From Candidatus Fimenecus excrementigallinarum (GTDB taxonomy: Bacteria; Bacillota; Clostridia; Oscillospirales; Acutalibacteraceae): DNA of 64,000 bases. The stretch is taken from positions 36,432 through 100,431 of the forward strand of contig DVMW01000012.1 of the NCBI GenBank assembly GCA_018714805.1. Reading direction: 5' to 3'. The position numbers were made by a program, and so were the translations under genes. The notes beneath the pieces are model-generated. The model ran no database searches and had not been told where the DNA came from. It saw only the letters and a list, made by a program, of their open reading frames with translations. Numbering within the stretch: the stretch's first letter is position 1; every line of letters starts with the position of its first letter. Positions 1 through 8,488 of this stretch are shown piece by piece.

Positions 1-570
1 CCCATTATTTTGGCCGGGTTTTCGCAGGGCGCGGACCTGTGCCTGCGTCTTCTCAAGGAGTTTTTCGGCGACGAACGGCTGAACGACCGGCTCGTGGCCT
101 GCTATGCCATCGGCTGGCGCATTACCGAAGCGGAGCTGGCGGCATATCCGCACCTGCGCTTTGCGGCGGGGGAGGATGACGTGGGCGTTATCGTTTCCTT
201 CAACAGCGAAGCGGAAGCCGTCGCGGATTCGCTGCTGATTCCCACCGGCGTCCGCACGCTTGCCATAAACCCGCTCAACTGGAAAACGGATTCCACCCCC
301 GCCGACAAGGCGGAAAATCTGGGCGCGTGCTTTACAAATTACGACGGGGCGATTGAAACGGAAATCCAAGGCCTGACCGGCGCGTATATCGACCCGGTGC
401 GCGGCGCGCTCAAGGTGACGGACGTGTCGCCGGCGGACTATCCCGCGGGGCTCTCGATTTTCGAGGACGGGGTTTACCACCTGTACGACTACCAGTTCTT
501 CTATCGCAATTTGCAGGAAAACGTCGCGGTGCGGCTGGACGCCTATTGCGACGCCCGCGAAGCGGCATAG
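1..570 (+). CDS. DUF3089 family alpha/beta-hydrolase-like protein (5' end cut by window)
   Basis: The reading frame is already open at base 1, where it reads PIILAGFSQG, so the true start lies upstream. GFSQG is a nucleophile-elbow motif with Ser as the likely nucleophile. Near the C-terminus the segment around YHLYDYQFFY matches the conserved His/Asp region of DUF3089 proteins, a family of alpha/beta-hydrolase-like enzymes with no settled substrate. About 190 residues are visible, covering the catalytic Ser and the C-terminal His. A strong hairpin terminator follows directly and is shared with the convergent gene. The family call is good; the substrate is unknown. Confidence 0.8.
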   Translation, partial: PIILAGFSQGADLCLRLLKEFFGDERLNDRLVACYAIGWRITEAELAAYPHLRFAAGEDDVGVIVSFNSEAEAVADSLLIPTGVRTLAINPLNWKTDSTPADKAENLGACFTNYDGAIETEIQGLTGAYIDPVRGALKVTDVSPADYPAGLSIFEDGVYHLYDYQFFYRNLQENVAVRLDAYCDAREAA

Positions 571-574
571 AAAC

Positions 575-611
575 AGCGCCGGGGAGAAACGACCGCTCCC
601 CGGCGCTTTTG
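575..611. terminator. Bidirectional intrinsic terminator
   Basis: Twelve-base arms at 575-586 and 596-607 form a GC-rich stem with a 9-base loop, followed by TTTT. It lies between two convergent genes and can serve both. Confidence 0.75.
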
Positions 612-646
612 TATTTGTGATGTTCGGATACCGCGTGCGGCTTTGC

Positions 647-2476
647 TTATTTGAGCAGGAAGCTATTGTTATAGAAGTTGCTGCGCTGCTCGAGGACGCT
701 GTTGACCTCGTCTACGCCGTCTTCTTCAAACAGGGTGGGTGCGCCGGAAAACAGGTCCGTGCCGAGCCCCAGCCGGTCGCCTTCAATTTCGGCGCCGATG
801 GACGTCAGCAGCGTCGGGAACATATCAAAGTTGGACCATTGCCGGTTGTAAAGCCGCTCGGTGGGGATGTCCCGCACGCCCGGCGCCGGATTTAAAATCA
901 GATTGAAGGTCGTCCGCTGATACCCCGGCGTGGTATTTTGAAAGAAATTTTTATCCATGCTCAGGTGGTCGCCGATAAGCACAATCGTCGTGTTTTCATA
1001 AAACGGCTGCTGCTGAATCCAGCGGACGAATTGTTCGACCTGATAGGAGCTGTACGCGATAACGTTGGCGTATTGGCTGTCGTGCGGCGTAGGCGCGCCC
1101 GCCTCGAGATAGCCGTCCGGGAAATGCGTGTTCGCCGTTTCCATGACGAAGTGGAACGGCTTGTCTTGCGAAGCGAGCCGGGTCAGCTCTTCCTTTGCGT
1201 ATGCAAACAGCTTGGAGTCCTCGAACCCCCACCAGACATAATAATCCTGCGGCAGCTTTCCGATTTCCCGCATATAATCATAGTCCAGAACGGAAAAATC
1301 CCCGTGCGACTGGAAATAGTAGGAAAGTCCGCCGAAGTCTGCGTCCGCGCCGAACATGACCGACTGGTTGTAGCCCTGTGCGTGCAGGATGTCGCCGATT
1401 GCCGTTGCGCCGGGCAGGAAGTTCCCCGGCGAGCCGTAGGAGTTCCCGTCCATCGGGACCTTCATCGGCAGGCCGAAGCCCATGTTGACCATGGCGGCGA
1501 CGGACCAGTTCCCGCCGGTCGTCCACAGCGGTCCGCCGAATTGTCCCTCCCCGCGGCTGGAGAAGCTGTACCCCTCCTTGGCAAGCTCGGTGAGCTCCGG
1601 CATCAGGTTTTCCGCCATATCGCCGCCGAGTTCCTTGGAAAGATAGGTGTTTTCCACAGATTCCAGGTAAATGTGAATCAGGTTGCGCTTTTGCTGCGGG
1701 AACGTGATACGCACCGCGTTCGGGTCGGCAAAATGCTCCTCAATATACGGGGATTCGTCCACATATGCGGCATACAGCTTTTGCAGCTGGAATTTCTGCA
1801 CCCCGAACGCAACGCCGCCGACAAGCACGAGAAGCGAAAGCAAAAGGCTGACGGCCTTTCGCGCAGCGGCGGGAAACACCTGCCTGGTTTGCCCGTCTGC
1901 GCGGCAAAAGGCTAACTCCCGGTTGGAAAATGCGAAAACGCAAAAAATCGCCGTAAGGACGGCCGTCTGGAAAACGGGACCGTACAGGACTGTGCTTGTA
2001 ATGTCGGAGGCGGTTCCCTCAATCGGTGAAATCAGGTTGATAAGCATCTGGTCGGGCGTGAGGTCGCCGAAGGTCTCCTTGCCCCAAAGGGTCCCCGTAA
2101 ACGCCGCTGTGCCGAGCGCGAACAAAACCACGCTGACAATGCGAAGCGCCCAGGTGCGTGCGCGGTGAACCGGCGCGGCGTATGTATAACGAAGCAGGCC
2201 GTCCGCCAACCCCTTGCCGAACAGCAGCGCGAGGCCGCAGGCAAGCGCGAGCGCGAGATATTTCAGCGGATACCAGGGTCCGTGCAGCGCCGGCGCAAAC
2301 ACATTGTCTATCCGCAAAACGAATTGCGCGACGGCAAGCGCCGCAAGGTTTGTCAAAATACAGTCGCGCAGCAGCGCCGCTGTAACGGCGCCGGCTGTGC
2401 GCTTCGGGCACAGAAAAGCGACGTCCAGCGTGAAGATAAGCAGACCGGCCGCCGCGGCGGCGAGAAGCATCCACAT
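647..2476 (-). CDS. LTA synthase / phosphoglycerol transferase family membrane sulfatase-fold protein
   Basis: A 609-residue protein with about five N-terminal membrane segments (roughly residues 5-215) and an extracellular sulfatase-fold domain. The domain shows LIHIYLESVENTY with a metal-ligand Glu, a Thr-rich segment LWTTGGNWS that probably holds the nucleophilic Thr, and IGDH near the C-terminus as the Asp/His metal site. This is the layout of LtaS/OpgB enzymes that move glycerol-phosphate from phosphatidylglycerol onto teichoic acid or glycan. The GAGGTGA ribosome site ends 5 bases before the ATG at 2476 and overlaps an upstream in-frame GTG at 2485, so ATG 2476 is preferred. Its own promoter lies at 2560-2588. 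Which polymer it makes cannot be told from sequence. Confidence 0.85.
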   Translation of the reverse strand: MWMLLAAAAAGLLIFTLDVAFLCPKRTAGAVTAALLRDCILTNLAALAVAQFVLRIDNVFAPALHGPWYPLKYLALALACGLALLFGKGLADGLLRYTYAAPVHRARTWALRIVSVVLFALGTAAFTGTLWGKETFGDLTPDQMLINLISPIEGTASDITSTVLYGPVFQTAVLTAIFCVFAFSNRELAFCRADGQTRQVFPAAARKAVSLLLSLLVLVGGVAFGVQKFQLQKLYAAYVDESPYIEEHFADPNAVRITFPQQKRNLIHIYLESVENTYLSKELGGDMAENLMPELTELAKEGYSFSSRGEGQFGGPLWTTGGNWSVAAMVNMGFGLPMKVPMDGNSYGSPGNFLPGATAIGDILHAQGYNQSVMFGADADFGGLSYYFQSHGDFSVLDYDYMREIGKLPQDYYVWWGFEDSKLFAYAKEELTRLASQDKPFHFVMETANTHFPDGYLEAGAPTPHDSQYANVIAYSSYQVEQFVRWIQQQPFYENTTIVLIGDHLSMDKNFFQNTTPGYQRTTFNLILNPAPGVRDIPTERLYNRQWSNFDMFPTLLTSIGAEIEGDRLGLGTDLFSGAPTLFEEDGVDEVNSVLEQRSNFYNNSFLLK

Positions 2477-2559
2477 AGCGTTCACCTCAATGTTTTTCTT
2501 GCTTTTTTTAAAAGCCTAACCCGGCGCGTTTTTCGGCATAGCGGGGTTCGGTTTCCTTA

Positions 2560-2588
2560 AGTGTAGCATACTTTCCTGTTTCTGGCAA
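2560..2588 (-). promoter_or_regulatory. Promoter of the LTA-synthase-like gene
   Basis: On the minus strand TTGCCA, a 17-base spacer, and TACACT preceded by TGC (extended -10). It sits about 80 bases upstream of the start codon. One mismatch to TTGACA. Confidence 0.65.
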
Positions 2589-2646
2589 CCGCCTAGGTGC
2601 CGCGCCCGGCGACTTTGGAATCTCCGCGAAAAAACAAAGAAAATCC

Positions 2647-2675
2647 TTGCGGCGGCGCTTGAAAAATGATACACT
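2647..2675 (+). promoter_or_regulatory. Promoter of the GH51 gene
   Basis: TTGCGG, 17-base spacer, TACACT with TGA before it (extended -10). Predicted transcript start is about 43 bases before the ATG at 2725. Confidence 0.6.
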
Positions 2676-2724
2676 AATAAAAACAGTTCGGCGTAGCGAT
2701 ACCGATAGACTGGAGGGCTTTGAA

Positions 2725-5082
2725 ATGTTCAAAAGAGTGCTTGCGCTGCTGCTCTGCGCCCTGCTTTTGGGCGTCCCGGCCGTCACCGTTTCCGCCGAAA
2801 GCGCGCCGGTAACGGTTACGCTCTCTGCGGAAGACCTGTCCCATGCGATTAGTCCGGAAATGTACGGCATTTTCATTGAGGACATCAACAACGGCGTCGA
2901 GGGGGGCTTAAACGCCAACCTGGTGCGCAACAATTCGTTCGAGTACCTCAAAAACGGCGAAACGCTGTCCGGCTGGTCGTTTGACGGGGCCTATACGCGC
3001 GAAACCGAGGGCGGCATCCACGAAAACAACCCGTCCTATATCACGCTGCCCGCCGACGGCGCGCGGACAGTCAAGAATTTCGGCTTCTGCGAATATTATG
3101 ATTATAAGACCTATGACCACAACGAGGACAGCTCCTCGGCGGGCGACATGGGCATCCAGGCGAACGAAGGGTATGCGTTTTCCGCCTGGTTCAAAAATAC
3201 GCGGACCGTCATGACCGTCTATCTGGAAAACAAGCGCGGCGAAAAGCTGAGCGATACGCTGAAAATCACGCTGGATGCGGGCGAAAACTGGCAGAAGTTC
3301 TCGGTCAACCTGACCGCCGCCAAAACCGACGACGGCATTCTGGTGATTGAATTTGAAGAGGGCGCGCCGGTAACCTTCGATTTCGTGAGCCTCTATCCGA
3401 TGCACAGCTACGGCTACGGGACGGATACCTGGCGGTACACCTCGCTGCGCGCGGATTTGTACGAGGCCATTGCCCAGCTGAATCCGGCGTTTGTCCGCTT
3501 CCCGGGCGGCTGCGTGGCGGAGGGCGACAGCCTGGAAAACCTTTTTAACTGGAAAGAGACCATCGGCGCGCCCGAAACGCGCAAGCAGACGTATAACATC
3601 TGGCAGAACGACGTCATCGACTACAACAACAGCTTCGGCGTCGGCTACCACGAATATTTTCAGCTCTGCAGCGACCTCGGCGCCGAGCCCGTGCCGATTT
3701 TGAACGTCGGCCTCATTTGCCAGACGCGCTGCGGGTACGACGACCATGTCCTCGCGCTCGAAAAGAACGAGATGACCGACGAGCAGTGGGAGACCTACCT
3801 TACCGAAACGCGGAACATGGACCCGGCCGATACAGAGGGCCGCGCGGAGTTTACGACCTATATTGAAAGCCTCGGCATCCGCACGCGCGCGGATTTGGAG
3901 GCGTATTTCGATACCATCGCCCTGCGCCCGGGCACGCCGGAGTGGGACGCCTACGTGCAGGATATTTTGGACCTTATCGAGTACGCCAACGGCTCGACCG
4001 ATACCGAGTGGGGCGCGAAACGCGCCGAAAACGGGCACCCCGCGCCGTTCGGCCTGCGCTATCTCGGCCTCGGCAACGAAAACTGGGGCGAGGTCTATTT
4101 CCGCAATCTGGAGGCGCTCAAGGCGGCCATCCAAGCGGTATACCCGGAGATTACCATCATTTCCTCCTCGGGGCCCGTCAGCTCCGGCGAGCAGTTTGAC
4201 GAATCCTGGGCGCTGCTCGATGACGGCTACCGTGATACGATTGTTGACGAGCACTATTATCAGGAGGACCATTGGTATCTCGACAACGTTTCCCGTTACG
4301 ACGGCTATGACCGCGAAAGCGCCAAGGTGTTCCTCGGCGAATATGCCGCGACCTCGAAGGGCGTCGGCACCATTCAGACCAAGTCGAATCTGAAGGCCGC
4401 CATGGCGGAGGCGGCGTACATGACCGCGCTCGAGCGCAACGGCGACGTGGTTGTGATGGCGTCTTATGCGCCGCTGCTTGCAAAGGTGAACGCGCAGGAG
4501 TGGACCATCAATATGATTTGGTTCGACGCGCACAGCGTCGTGCGCACGCCGAGCTATTACACACAGATGCTGTTTATGAACAACACCGGCTCGCGGTATG
4601 TGGACGCGCAGCTCCCCGAGGGGACGGACGGTTTGTATCAGTCCGTCACCGTGGACGAGGCCAACCAGATTCTATACGTCAAGCTGGTCAACACGACCGG
4701 CGAGGCGCGGGAAGTGACCTACAAGCCCAAGGGCTTCGGCGTGGTGCGCTATTCCGATATGCTGACCCTTTCCGACCGTTCGCAGGCCGCCTGCAATGAG
4801 ATAGGCAAGACCTGTATCGTTCCCCGAACCGTAAAGACGACATCGTCGGAGGACGGCGTCACCGTGCGCACGGACGGGTATTCCGTCAACGTCCTGCGCA
4901 TCACCTACGGCGAAAACCGCACGCAGAAGGGCCTTTACACCTTGCCGCGTATGCCGGAGACCCGCAGGTTTTACACGGGGCTTGAGACCGCGCTGATTTG
5001 GGGCATCCCGACCGCAGCCGTCGTCGTCGGCGTCGGCACGGCGCTGCTGGTGCGCTATGTGCGCAAAAAGCGCGGGAAATAA
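2725..5082 (+). CDS. GH51 alpha-L-arabinofuranosidase, secreted and membrane-anchored
   Basis: 785 residues. ATG 2725 is chosen because TGGAGG lies 9 bases upstream and it begins a clear signal peptide (MFKRVLALLLCALLLG... cleavage near VSAES). A beta-sandwich region follows, then the GH51 barrel. E452 in GLGNENWG is the predicted acid/base and E539 in FLGEYA the nucleophile. It is the long form, with a C-terminal beta domain. The last ~35 residues are a hydrophobic helix followed by RYVRKKRGK, so the enzyme is probably tethered to the outer membrane face. It should release terminal arabinofuranose from arabinoxylan or arabinan. It has its own promoter and is followed by a terminator. Confidence 0.9.
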   Translation: MFKRVLALLLCALLLGVPAVTVSAESAPVTVTLSAEDLSHAISPEMYGIFIEDINNGVEGGLNANLVRNNSFEYLKNGETLSGWSFDGAYTRETEGGIHENNPSYITLPADGARTVKNFGFCEYYDYKTYDHNEDSSSAGDMGIQANEGYAFSAWFKNTRTVMTVYLENKRGEKLSDTLKITLDAGENWQKFSVNLTAAKTDDGILVIEFEEGAPVTFDFVSLYPMHSYGYGTDTWRYTSLRADLYEAIAQLNPAFVRFPGGCVAEGDSLENLFNWKETIGAPETRKQTYNIWQNDVIDYNNSFGVGYHEYFQLCSDLGAEPVPILNVGLICQTRCGYDDHVLALEKNEMTDEQWETYLTETRNMDPADTEGRAEFTTYIESLGIRTRADLEAYFDTIALRPGTPEWDAYVQDILDLIEYANGSTDTEWGAKRAENGHPAPFGLRYLGLGNENWGEVYFRNLEALKAAIQAVYPEITIISSSGPVSSGEQFDESWALLDDGYRDTIVDEHYYQEDHWYLDNVSRYDGYDRESAKVFLGEYAATSKGVGTIQTKSNLKAAMAEAAYMTALERNGDVVVMASYAPLLAKVNAQEWTINMIWFDAHSVVRTPSYYTQMLFMNNTGSRYVDAQLPEGTDGLYQSVTVDEANQILYVKLVNTTGEAREVTYKPKGFGVVRYSDMLTLSDRSQAACNEIGKTCIVPRTVKTTSSEDGVTVRTDGYSVNVLRITYGENRTQKGLYTLPRMPETRRFYTGLETALIWGIPTAAVVVGVGTALLVRYVRKKRGK

Positions 5083-5107
5083 TCGATAATGCCGGGGCAT
5101 GACCGGC

Positions 5108-5145
5108 GGCACAGCCCGCTTTTTCGGGCGGGCTGTGCCGTTTTC
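5108..5145 (+). terminator. Intrinsic terminator after GH51
   Basis: Perfect 12-base arms at 5108-5119 and 5128-5139 around an 8-base loop, then GTTTT. It lies between the GH51 stop and the symporter start, so the symporter likely has separate transcription. Confidence 0.75.
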
Positions 5146-5172
5146 TGTCTGCCCGGGAGCTTGGAGGCAGGT

Positions 5173-6630
5173 ATGGATTCTGTAATCGCGTGGATTGAGC
5201 GCGCCAACGCTGCGGTCAACAGCGTCGTCTGGGGCGTTCCCATGCTCGTGCTGCTGATTGCGACCGGCGTATACCTGACCGTCGGCACCGGCTTTTTCCA
5301 GGTGCGGCGGTTCGGCTACGTCATGAAAAATACGCTCGGTTCCGTTTTCCGCGACAAAAGCGCGCGCAAGACCGACGCCAAGGGCGCCATCTCGCAATTC
5401 CAGGCGCTGGCGACGGCGCTTGCGGCTACCGTCGGCACGGGCAACATCGTCGGCGTCGTCACCGCCATTGCGGCGGGCGGCCCGGGGGCCGTGTTCTGGA
5501 TGTGGGTTTCCGCCTTTTTCGGGATGATGACCAAATACGCCGAAATCGTGCTGGGCGTCTATTTCCGGCACCGGGATGAAAAAGGCGAATGGGTCGGCGG
5601 CCCGATGTACTACATCGAAAAGGGCCTGCGGCAGAAATGGCTCGCCGTCGCGTTTTCGGTATTCTGCCTGTTTGCGTCGTTCGGTATCGGCTCCATTGCG
5701 CAGGTCAACGGCATCGCGGGCGCCATGCAAAATTCCTTCCATGTGCCGAATTTCGTAACCGGCGCCGTCGTCTGCCTGCTGACCGCCGTCATTGTGTTCG
5801 GCGGGATGAAGCGGATGGTTGCCGTCACCGAAAAGTTTGTGCCGTTCATGGCGATTTTGTATATCGGCGGCGCCGTCGCCGTCATTGCGCTCAACGCAGA
5901 GCACCTGGGCGAGGCGTTTGGCTCGATTTTTGCCGGCGCGTTTTCGCTGCGCGCGGCGGGCTCCGGCGCGGCCGGGTATGTAATTGCCCGCGCCATGCGC
6001 TACGGCTTTGCGCGCGGCGTGTTTTCCAACGAAGCGGGCCTCGGCTCCTCGGTGATGGTCCACAGCTGCTCGGACGTCAAAGAGCCGGTCAAGCAGGGGC
6101 TTTGGGGTGTGTTCGAGGTCTTTTTCGACACCATCGTCATCTGCTCGCTGACGGCGCTGACGGTCCTTTGCACCGGCGCGCACAACGTTAAGGGGCTTGA
6201 GGGGATAGACGTGACCATTTACGCCTTTCAAAGCGCGCTTGGGCCGTTCGGCGGGTATCTGGTTTCCGTCGGTCTTGTGCTGTTTGCCTTTTCCACGCTT
6301 TTGGGCTGGACCGTCTACGGCGGCCGCGCCGCCGGGTACCTCGGCGGCAAACGGTTCACCGCCGTGTACCGCGTCGTGTTTCTGGCAACGGTGTTCCTCG
6401 GCTCGGTTTCTTCGGTGCAGCTCGTCTGGGATTTGTCCGACACGTTCAACGGCTTGATGGCGCTGCCAAATCTTATCGGCGTGCTGTTTTTGTCGCCGCT
6501 GGTGTTTCGCATCACAAAGAATTATACGCGCCGCGTGTTCGGCGGCGAGCAGATTTCCCCCTTGCTGTCTTACAGTCAGCCGGACGCGCCGCAGCGCACC
6601 GCGCGCGCCAGGCAGAAGACGGAAAAATAA
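5173..6630 (+). CDS. Alanine/glycine:sodium symporter (AGCS family)
   Basis: 485 residues with about 11 hydrophobic segments. It carries AGCS signatures such as the early segment LPLVLxTGVYLT-like VLLIATGVYLTVGTGF, the ATVGTGNIVGV motif in the second membrane block, and GGPMYYIEKGL. These proteins import alanine or glycine with Na+. ATG 5173 follows GGAGG at 5163-5167 and begins the usual amphipathic N-terminus; upstream in-frame codons belong to the terminator region. No obvious promoter is visible in the 90-base gap. A terminator follows at 6641. The family call is firm; the exact amino acid is not. Confidence 0.9.
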   Translation: MDSVIAWIERANAAVNSVVWGVPMLVLLIATGVYLTVGTGFFQVRRFGYVMKNTLGSVFRDKSARKTDAKGAISQFQALATALAATVGTGNIVGVVTAIAAGGPGAVFWMWVSAFFGMMTKYAEIVLGVYFRHRDEKGEWVGGPMYYIEKGLRQKWLAVAFSVFCLFASFGIGSIAQVNGIAGAMQNSFHVPNFVTGAVVCLLTAVIVFGGMKRMVAVTEKFVPFMAILYIGGAVAVIALNAEHLGEAFGSIFAGAFSLRAAGSGAAGYVIARAMRYGFARGVFSNEAGLGSSVMVHSCSDVKEPVKQGLWGVFEVFFDTIVICSLTALTVLCTGAHNVKGLEGIDVTIYAFQSALGPFGGYLVSVGLVLFAFSTLLGWTVYGGRAAGYLGGKRFTAVYRVVFLATVFLGSVSSVQLVWDLSDTFNGLMALPNLIGVLFLSPLVFRITKNYTRRVFGGEQISPLLSYSQPDAPQRTARARQKTEK

Positions 6631-6640
6631 AGCAGAACGG

Positions 6641-6670
6641 AAATGCCCGCTTTTCTCTGCGGGCATTTTT
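6641..6670 (+). terminator. Intrinsic terminator after AGCS symporter
   Basis: AAATGCCCGC and GCGGGCATTT form a 10-base stem around an 8-base loop and run into a T-tract. Confidence 0.75.
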
Positions 6671-6711
6671 CTTTGCCGCCGGCCATAAAATAGGGCAGGG
6701 GGTGCGGCGAA

Positions 6712-6822
6712 ATGGTCATCCGGCTCAAAAAGCTTCTGTGTATCCTGCTGGGCGTTTTTTTGGTTTTGCTCGGCCTTTTTCTGCTGCTCGGAGGCCTTAT
6801 AGAGCCGGGCTTTTTCCGCTGA
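6712..6822 (+). CDS. Small single-pass membrane protein, 36 residues
   Basis: A short open frame reads MVIRLKKLLCILLGVFLVLL and continues with a hydrophobic run ending in GGLIEPGFFR. A purine-rich site (AGGGGGTG) lies 5-10 bases before the ATG. The positive-inside N-terminus (R4, K6, K7) followed by ~24 hydrophobic residues is typical of a small membrane protein. It sits between a terminator and the amino-acid transporter promoter, with no obvious promoter of its own. No family is recognised and function is unknown. It may be a chance frame, but codon use and the ribosome site favour a real gene. Confidence 0.45.
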   Translation: MVIRLKKLLCILLGVFLVLLGLFLLLGGLIEPGFFR

Positions 6823-6844
6823 CGGCGGCAGCGGCAAGAAAAGG

Positions 6845-6881
6845 TTGACAAATCCGATTTGATACGGTATTATAATACCGT
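6845..6881 (+). promoter_or_regulatory. Promoter with overlapping palindromic operator for the amino-acid ABC transporter
   Basis: TTGACA at 6845-6850, 17-base spacer, TATTAT at 6868-6873. A perfect 18-base palindrome (arms ACGGTATTA and TAATACCGT, 6864-6881) covers the whole -10 region. That arrangement suits a repressor that blocks polymerase. The cognate regulator is not evident nearby. Confidence 0.7.
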
Positions 6882-6917
6882 GTTATCGCTTTACTAAGCT
6901 AAATCGGAGGAAGAAAC

Positions 6918-7712
6918 ATGAAAAAGCTTATCTGCCTGCTTTTGGCCGTCGTGCTGATGGTCTGCGGCCTTGCCGCATGCGGTTCCAAAGAGAATCCCGA
7001 CACGGCGGCGTCCGACCTTGCCTATGTGCAGGGAAAGGGCACGCTTGTCGTCGGCGTTACCGTGTATGAACCGATGAACTATAAAGCCGAGGACGGCACC
7101 TGGCTCGGGTTCGACACCGAATACGCCCAGGCCGTCTCCGAAAAGCTCGGGGTTGAGGCGGAATTTGTCATCATCGACTGGGACAACAAGTACACCGAGC
7201 TCGACGCAAAATCCATCGACTGCATCTGGAACGGCATGACCATTACCGAGGAGGGCCGCCTGAACGCGGACATTTCCGACCCGTACGTTGAAAACGCGCA
7301 GGTCGTCGTCATGGCCAAAGACAAGCTCGCCTCCTACCCGGACGCGGAAAGCATGAAGGAGCTGACCTTTGCGGTCGAAACGGGCTCCGCCGGGGAAAAG
7401 GAAGCGGCCAACGCCGGCTTTGAAAACGTCGTCGTTGTCGCCGACCAGTCCACCGCGCTGCTGGAAGCGGCCAGCGGGTCCGCGGACGCGTGCATTATCG
7501 ACATCACCATGGCCGACGCCATGACCGGCGAGGGTACGAGCTATGCGGACTTCGGCTACAGCGTCCGCCTTGCGCCCGAGGAGTACGGCATTGCGTTCCG
7601 CAAGGGCTCGGACCTTGTCGCCAAGGTCAACGAGATTACGGACGAGCTGCTCGCCGACGGGACGCTCGACGCGCTGGCCGAGAAATACGGCGGCCTGAAG
7701 CTTATCAAATAA
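6918..7712 (+). CDS. Polar amino-acid ABC transporter substrate-binding lipoprotein
   Basis: 264 residues. A lipoprotein signal (MKKLICLLLAVVLMVCGLAAC) places Cys21 in an LAAC lipobox for lipid attachment outside the cell. The mature part follows the SBP_bac_3 pattern: TLVVGVTVYEPMNY at the start, GFDTEYAQAVSEKLG, and the IIDWDNKYTELDAKSIDCIWNGMTIT segment. This is the binding protein of a His/Gln/cystine-type importer. GGAGG lies 7 bases before ATG 6918. The permease and ATPase follow, with an intergenic hairpin that could stabilise this upstream part of the message, since binding proteins are needed in excess. The exact ligand cannot be fixed from sequence. Confidence 0.9.
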   Translation: MKKLICLLLAVVLMVCGLAACGSKENPDTAASDLAYVQGKGTLVVGVTVYEPMNYKAEDGTWLGFDTEYAQAVSEKLGVEAEFVIIDWDNKYTELDAKSIDCIWNGMTITEEGRLNADISDPYVENAQVVVMAKDKLASYPDAESMKELTFAVETGSAGEKEAANAGFENVVVVADQSTALLEAASGSADACIIDITMADAMTGEGTSYADFGYSVRLAPEEYGIAFRKGSDLVAKVNEITDELLADGTLDALAEKYGGLKLIK

Positions 7713-7736
7713 GAAACCGAAAATTCGATACCGCAG

Positions 7737-7763
7737 CCGGCAGAAGGGCGAACTTTCTGCCGG
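7737..7763 (+). promoter_or_regulatory. Intercistronic hairpin between binding protein and permease
   Basis: CCGGCAGAA and TTCTGCCGG pair around a 9-base loop. No T-run follows, so it is more likely a message-stabilising or attenuating structure than a full terminator. Confidence 0.5.
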
Positions 7764-7789
7764 TTCGCGCTGTCTAAAGGAACCTGCCT

Positions 7790-8485
7790 ATGTTTTGGAA
7801 CGTGACGCAAAGCCTTTTGGAGGGCTTTGGCAAAACGCTTGAAATTTTCGCGCTGACGCTGCTTTTGGCGCTGCCGCTGGGGCTGCTTTTGAGCTTCGGC
7901 TCCATGTCGCGCTTTAGGCCCGTCAAGTGGCTTGTCAAGACGTTTATCTGGATTATCCGCGGCACGCCGCTGATGCTGCAGCTTATCGTCATCTATTACG
8001 GCCCCGGCCTTGTCGGCGCGTGGGCGCAGGCGCTCGAGCAAAGCAACTTCTTGGTGGACTGGCTCGCGTCCTGGTCGGTGTTCGACCGGTTCGTCGCGGT
8101 TATCGTGGCGTTTGTCATCAACTATTCCTGCTATTTTTCCGAAATCTACCGCGGCGGCATCGAAAGCATCTCCCGCGGGCAGTATGAGGCGGGGCAGGTG
8201 CTGGGCATGACGCGCATGCAGGTCTTTTTCCGCGTCGTGCTGCTGCAGGTCGTCAAGCGCATCGTGCCGCCCATGAGCAACGAAATCATCACGCTGGTCA
8301 AGGACACGTCCTTAGCGCGCATCATTGCGGTGTACGAGGTGATTTGGGCCGGGCAGGCGTTCATCAAGTCCGACGGCCTTTTGTGGCCGCTGTTTTACAC
8401 GGGCGCGTTCTACCTGCTGTTCAACGGGCTTTTGACCGTTGTGTTCGGCCGCATCGAAAAGAAACTCGATTATTTCAGAGGGTAA
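7790..8485 (+). CDS. Amino-acid ABC transporter permease
   Basis: 231 residues with about five membrane segments. It shows the HisM/GlnP pattern: a WIIRGTPLMLQL segment near residue 57 and the EAA coupling loop in YEAGQVLGMTRMQVFFRVVLLQV (split here over residues ~138-160), the surface that contacts the ATPase. An unusually long loop separates the second and third segments (residues ~70-95). It lies 78 bases after the binding-protein gene and 3 bases before the ATPase gene, so the three form one uptake operon. It probably acts as a homodimer because no second permease is present. Confidence 0.9.
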   Translation: MFWNVTQSLLEGFGKTLEIFALTLLLALPLGLLLSFGSMSRFRPVKWLVKTFIWIIRGTPLMLQLIVIYYGPGLVGAWAQALEQSNFLVDWLASWSVFDRFVAVIVAFVINYSCYFSEIYRGGIESISRGQYEAGQVLGMTRMQVFFRVVLLQVVKRIVPPMSNEIITLVKDTSLARIIAVYEVIWAGQAFIKSDGLLWPLFYTGAFYLLFNGLLTVVFGRIEKKLDYFRG

Positions 8486-8488
8486 GCT

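Noticed and set aside
2908..4533. A 541-residue minus-strand frame inside GH51
   Set aside because: Low-complexity Arg/Val/Ala content and full overlap with a recognised enzyme show it is an artefact of codon bias.
4672..6837. A 721-residue open frame on the minus strand across the GH51 end and the symporter
   Set aside because: It is opposite two clear genes, rich in Arg/Gly/His with no domain, and has no ribosome site. It is a GC-rich shadow frame.
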